DNA of 64,000 nt from Allorhodopirellula solitaria (GTDB taxonomy: Bacteria; Planctomycetota; Planctomycetia; Pirellulales; Pirellulaceae). The stretch's first letter is position 1. Each line of letters begins with the position of its first letter. Below the pieces are notes generated by a model that was not told the origin of the DNA, did no database searches, and was given only the letters and a program-made list of their open reading frames with translations. The position numbers and the translations under genes were made by a program. Positions 63,355-64,000 of the stretch are shown here, piece after piece. The stretch lies in contig NZ_SJPK01000002.1 in the NCBI RefSeq assembly GCF_007859855.1, positions 124,001 to 188,000 of the forward strand. Direction: 5' to 3'.

Positions 63355-64000
63355 TCATTTCGGAACATGCAAACGCTCGTCATTTTCTATCACCAAATAA
63401 TGCATGTCCGCTGCCACATCCGCGAACGATTGTATGTTACCCGAAGGCCAATGAATTTCCATGTTATCAACTCGGTCAGACGCGCCCAAGCCGATGTCGA
63501 TGACCGGATCATTGGCACCCATGTACCCACCGGCCAACCGCCATTGGTGAAACGTTTGATCGCCGCACGTGACGACGACCTCGGCGCCCACCGCATCGCG
63601 TTCACTCGCGGTACCGACGAGTTCGAGCCTCAGCCAATGTCCCGTATCGGTGAGATTCGCCAGTACCGCGACGGATGAATCGAGCGAATTGGCTACCAAA
63701 TCTGGTTTGCCGTCTCGGTTGAAATCCGTGCGTACCAAAGTCCGACCAAGCGTCGGGGTCGTCCAAAAAGATGCTGTCGGATCGTCGGATTCGTGGTCTG
63801 GCTCGACCAGGGTGAAACCACGGGGGCCTCCCTGGAAGAGTTGCGGCAGCATGCGAAAAGGCACTTCGGGCGTCCCATTCTCCGCAGGATCGAAAACGTG
63901 TCCGTTTAAAACGCTCAGGTCGAGCCAGCCATCGCGGTCGAGATCAACCGCTTGAATCCCAAATCCCACCGTCTCCCGACTTGGCGCGGCGATGCCGAAC
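63355..64000 (-). CDS. ASPIC/UnbV-domain protein, 3' part (continues past window edge)
   Basis: The frame is open from the window edge to the stop at 63355, so the N-terminus lies outside. Visible are FG-GAP repeats (DLDRDGWLDLSV, DFNRDGKPDLVA) and an ASPIC/UnbV C-terminus (VGAEVVVTCGDQTFHQW, GGYMGANDPVIDIGLG, MEIHWPSGNIQSF). It is a tandem relative of the next gene, which begins 13 bases after its stop. The two together probably make surface or periplasmic propeller proteins and are likely transcribed together with dusB. Confidence 0.9.
   Translation of the reverse strand, partial: FGIAAPSRETVGFGIQAVDLDRDGWLDLSVLNGHVFDPAENGTPEVPFRMLPQLFQGGPRGFTLVEPDHESDDPTASFWTTPTLGRTLVRTDFNRDGKPDLVANSLDSSVAVLANLTDTGHWLRLELVGTASERDAVGAEVVVTCGDQTFHQWRLAGGYMGANDPVIDIGLGASDRVDNMEIHWPSGNIQSFADVAADMHYLVIENDERLHVPK

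Overview
The window looks like chromosomal DNA of a marine planctomycete, most likely Rhodopirellula or a close relative in the Pirellulaceae. I infer this from the gene content: an arylsulfatase-type sulfatase, FG-GAP/ASPIC-UnbV proteins, an S46 peptidase, a carotenoid desaturase, a RapA-type SNF2 helicase, many secreted proteins without clear relatives, little operon structure, and intergenic DNA rich in short palindromic repeats. Base composition is moderately GC-rich, with one visibly AT-richer patch at about 55.5-58.5 kb.

Layout. 0-5.3 kb: two tandem PLP-dependent trans-sulfuration enzymes, then a leftward set made of a secreted protein, an N-terminally truncated Ser/Thr kinase and an ankyrin lipoprotein. 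5.5-10.9 kb: trhO overlapping an APC permease fused to universal-stress domains, then a large Pro/Ser/Tyr-rich secreted protein. 11.1-19.2 kb: an amidase, a three-gene overlapping membrane operon (CPA-type antiporter with RCK domain, small membrane protein, YbhN-like flippase-like protein) and a BNR/sortilin-type secreted protein. 19.3-23.4 kb: a leftward operon glgC, then a diguanylate-cyclase/RibF fusion, then nrnA. 23.8-28.7 kb: HtrA protease, a small secreted protein and recG. 28.8-34.1 kb: tRNA-Leu(CAG), a voltage-gated K+ channel and a 1413-aa SNF2 helicase. 34.5-47.4 kb: isochorismatase-family hydrolase, sulfatase, DUF2314 membrane protein, DUF58 protein, LolD-like ATPase, phytoene-desaturase-like enzyme, S46 peptidase and a POTRA-like secreted protein. 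47.6-52.2 kb: a broken DUF1016 (YhcG) nuclease gene and dnaE. 52.5-58.9 kb: an accessory patch with a nucleotidyltransferase-like gene, a REP-associated tyrosine transposase (RAYT) flanked by its own repeats, a dead ISL3 transposase, and a patatin/PDZ gene pair. 59.2-64 kb: an ASPIC/UnbV operon with dusB, running off the right edge.

Most striking points: (1) a single reading frame joins a membrane-anchored GGDEF domain to a complete bifunctional riboflavin kinase/FAD synthetase, directly upstream of nrnA, whose family degrades short linear nucleotides; (2) the accessory patch shows nested mobile elements, with the RAYT repeats forming the coding tail of a neighbouring ORF; (3) a patatin-like lipase carries a transmembrane hairpin inside its catalytic domain and overlaps a secreted PDZ protein; (4) at least four dispersed palindromic repeat families fill the intergenic spaces. 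No rRNA, CRISPR array, prophage or replication origin was seen.
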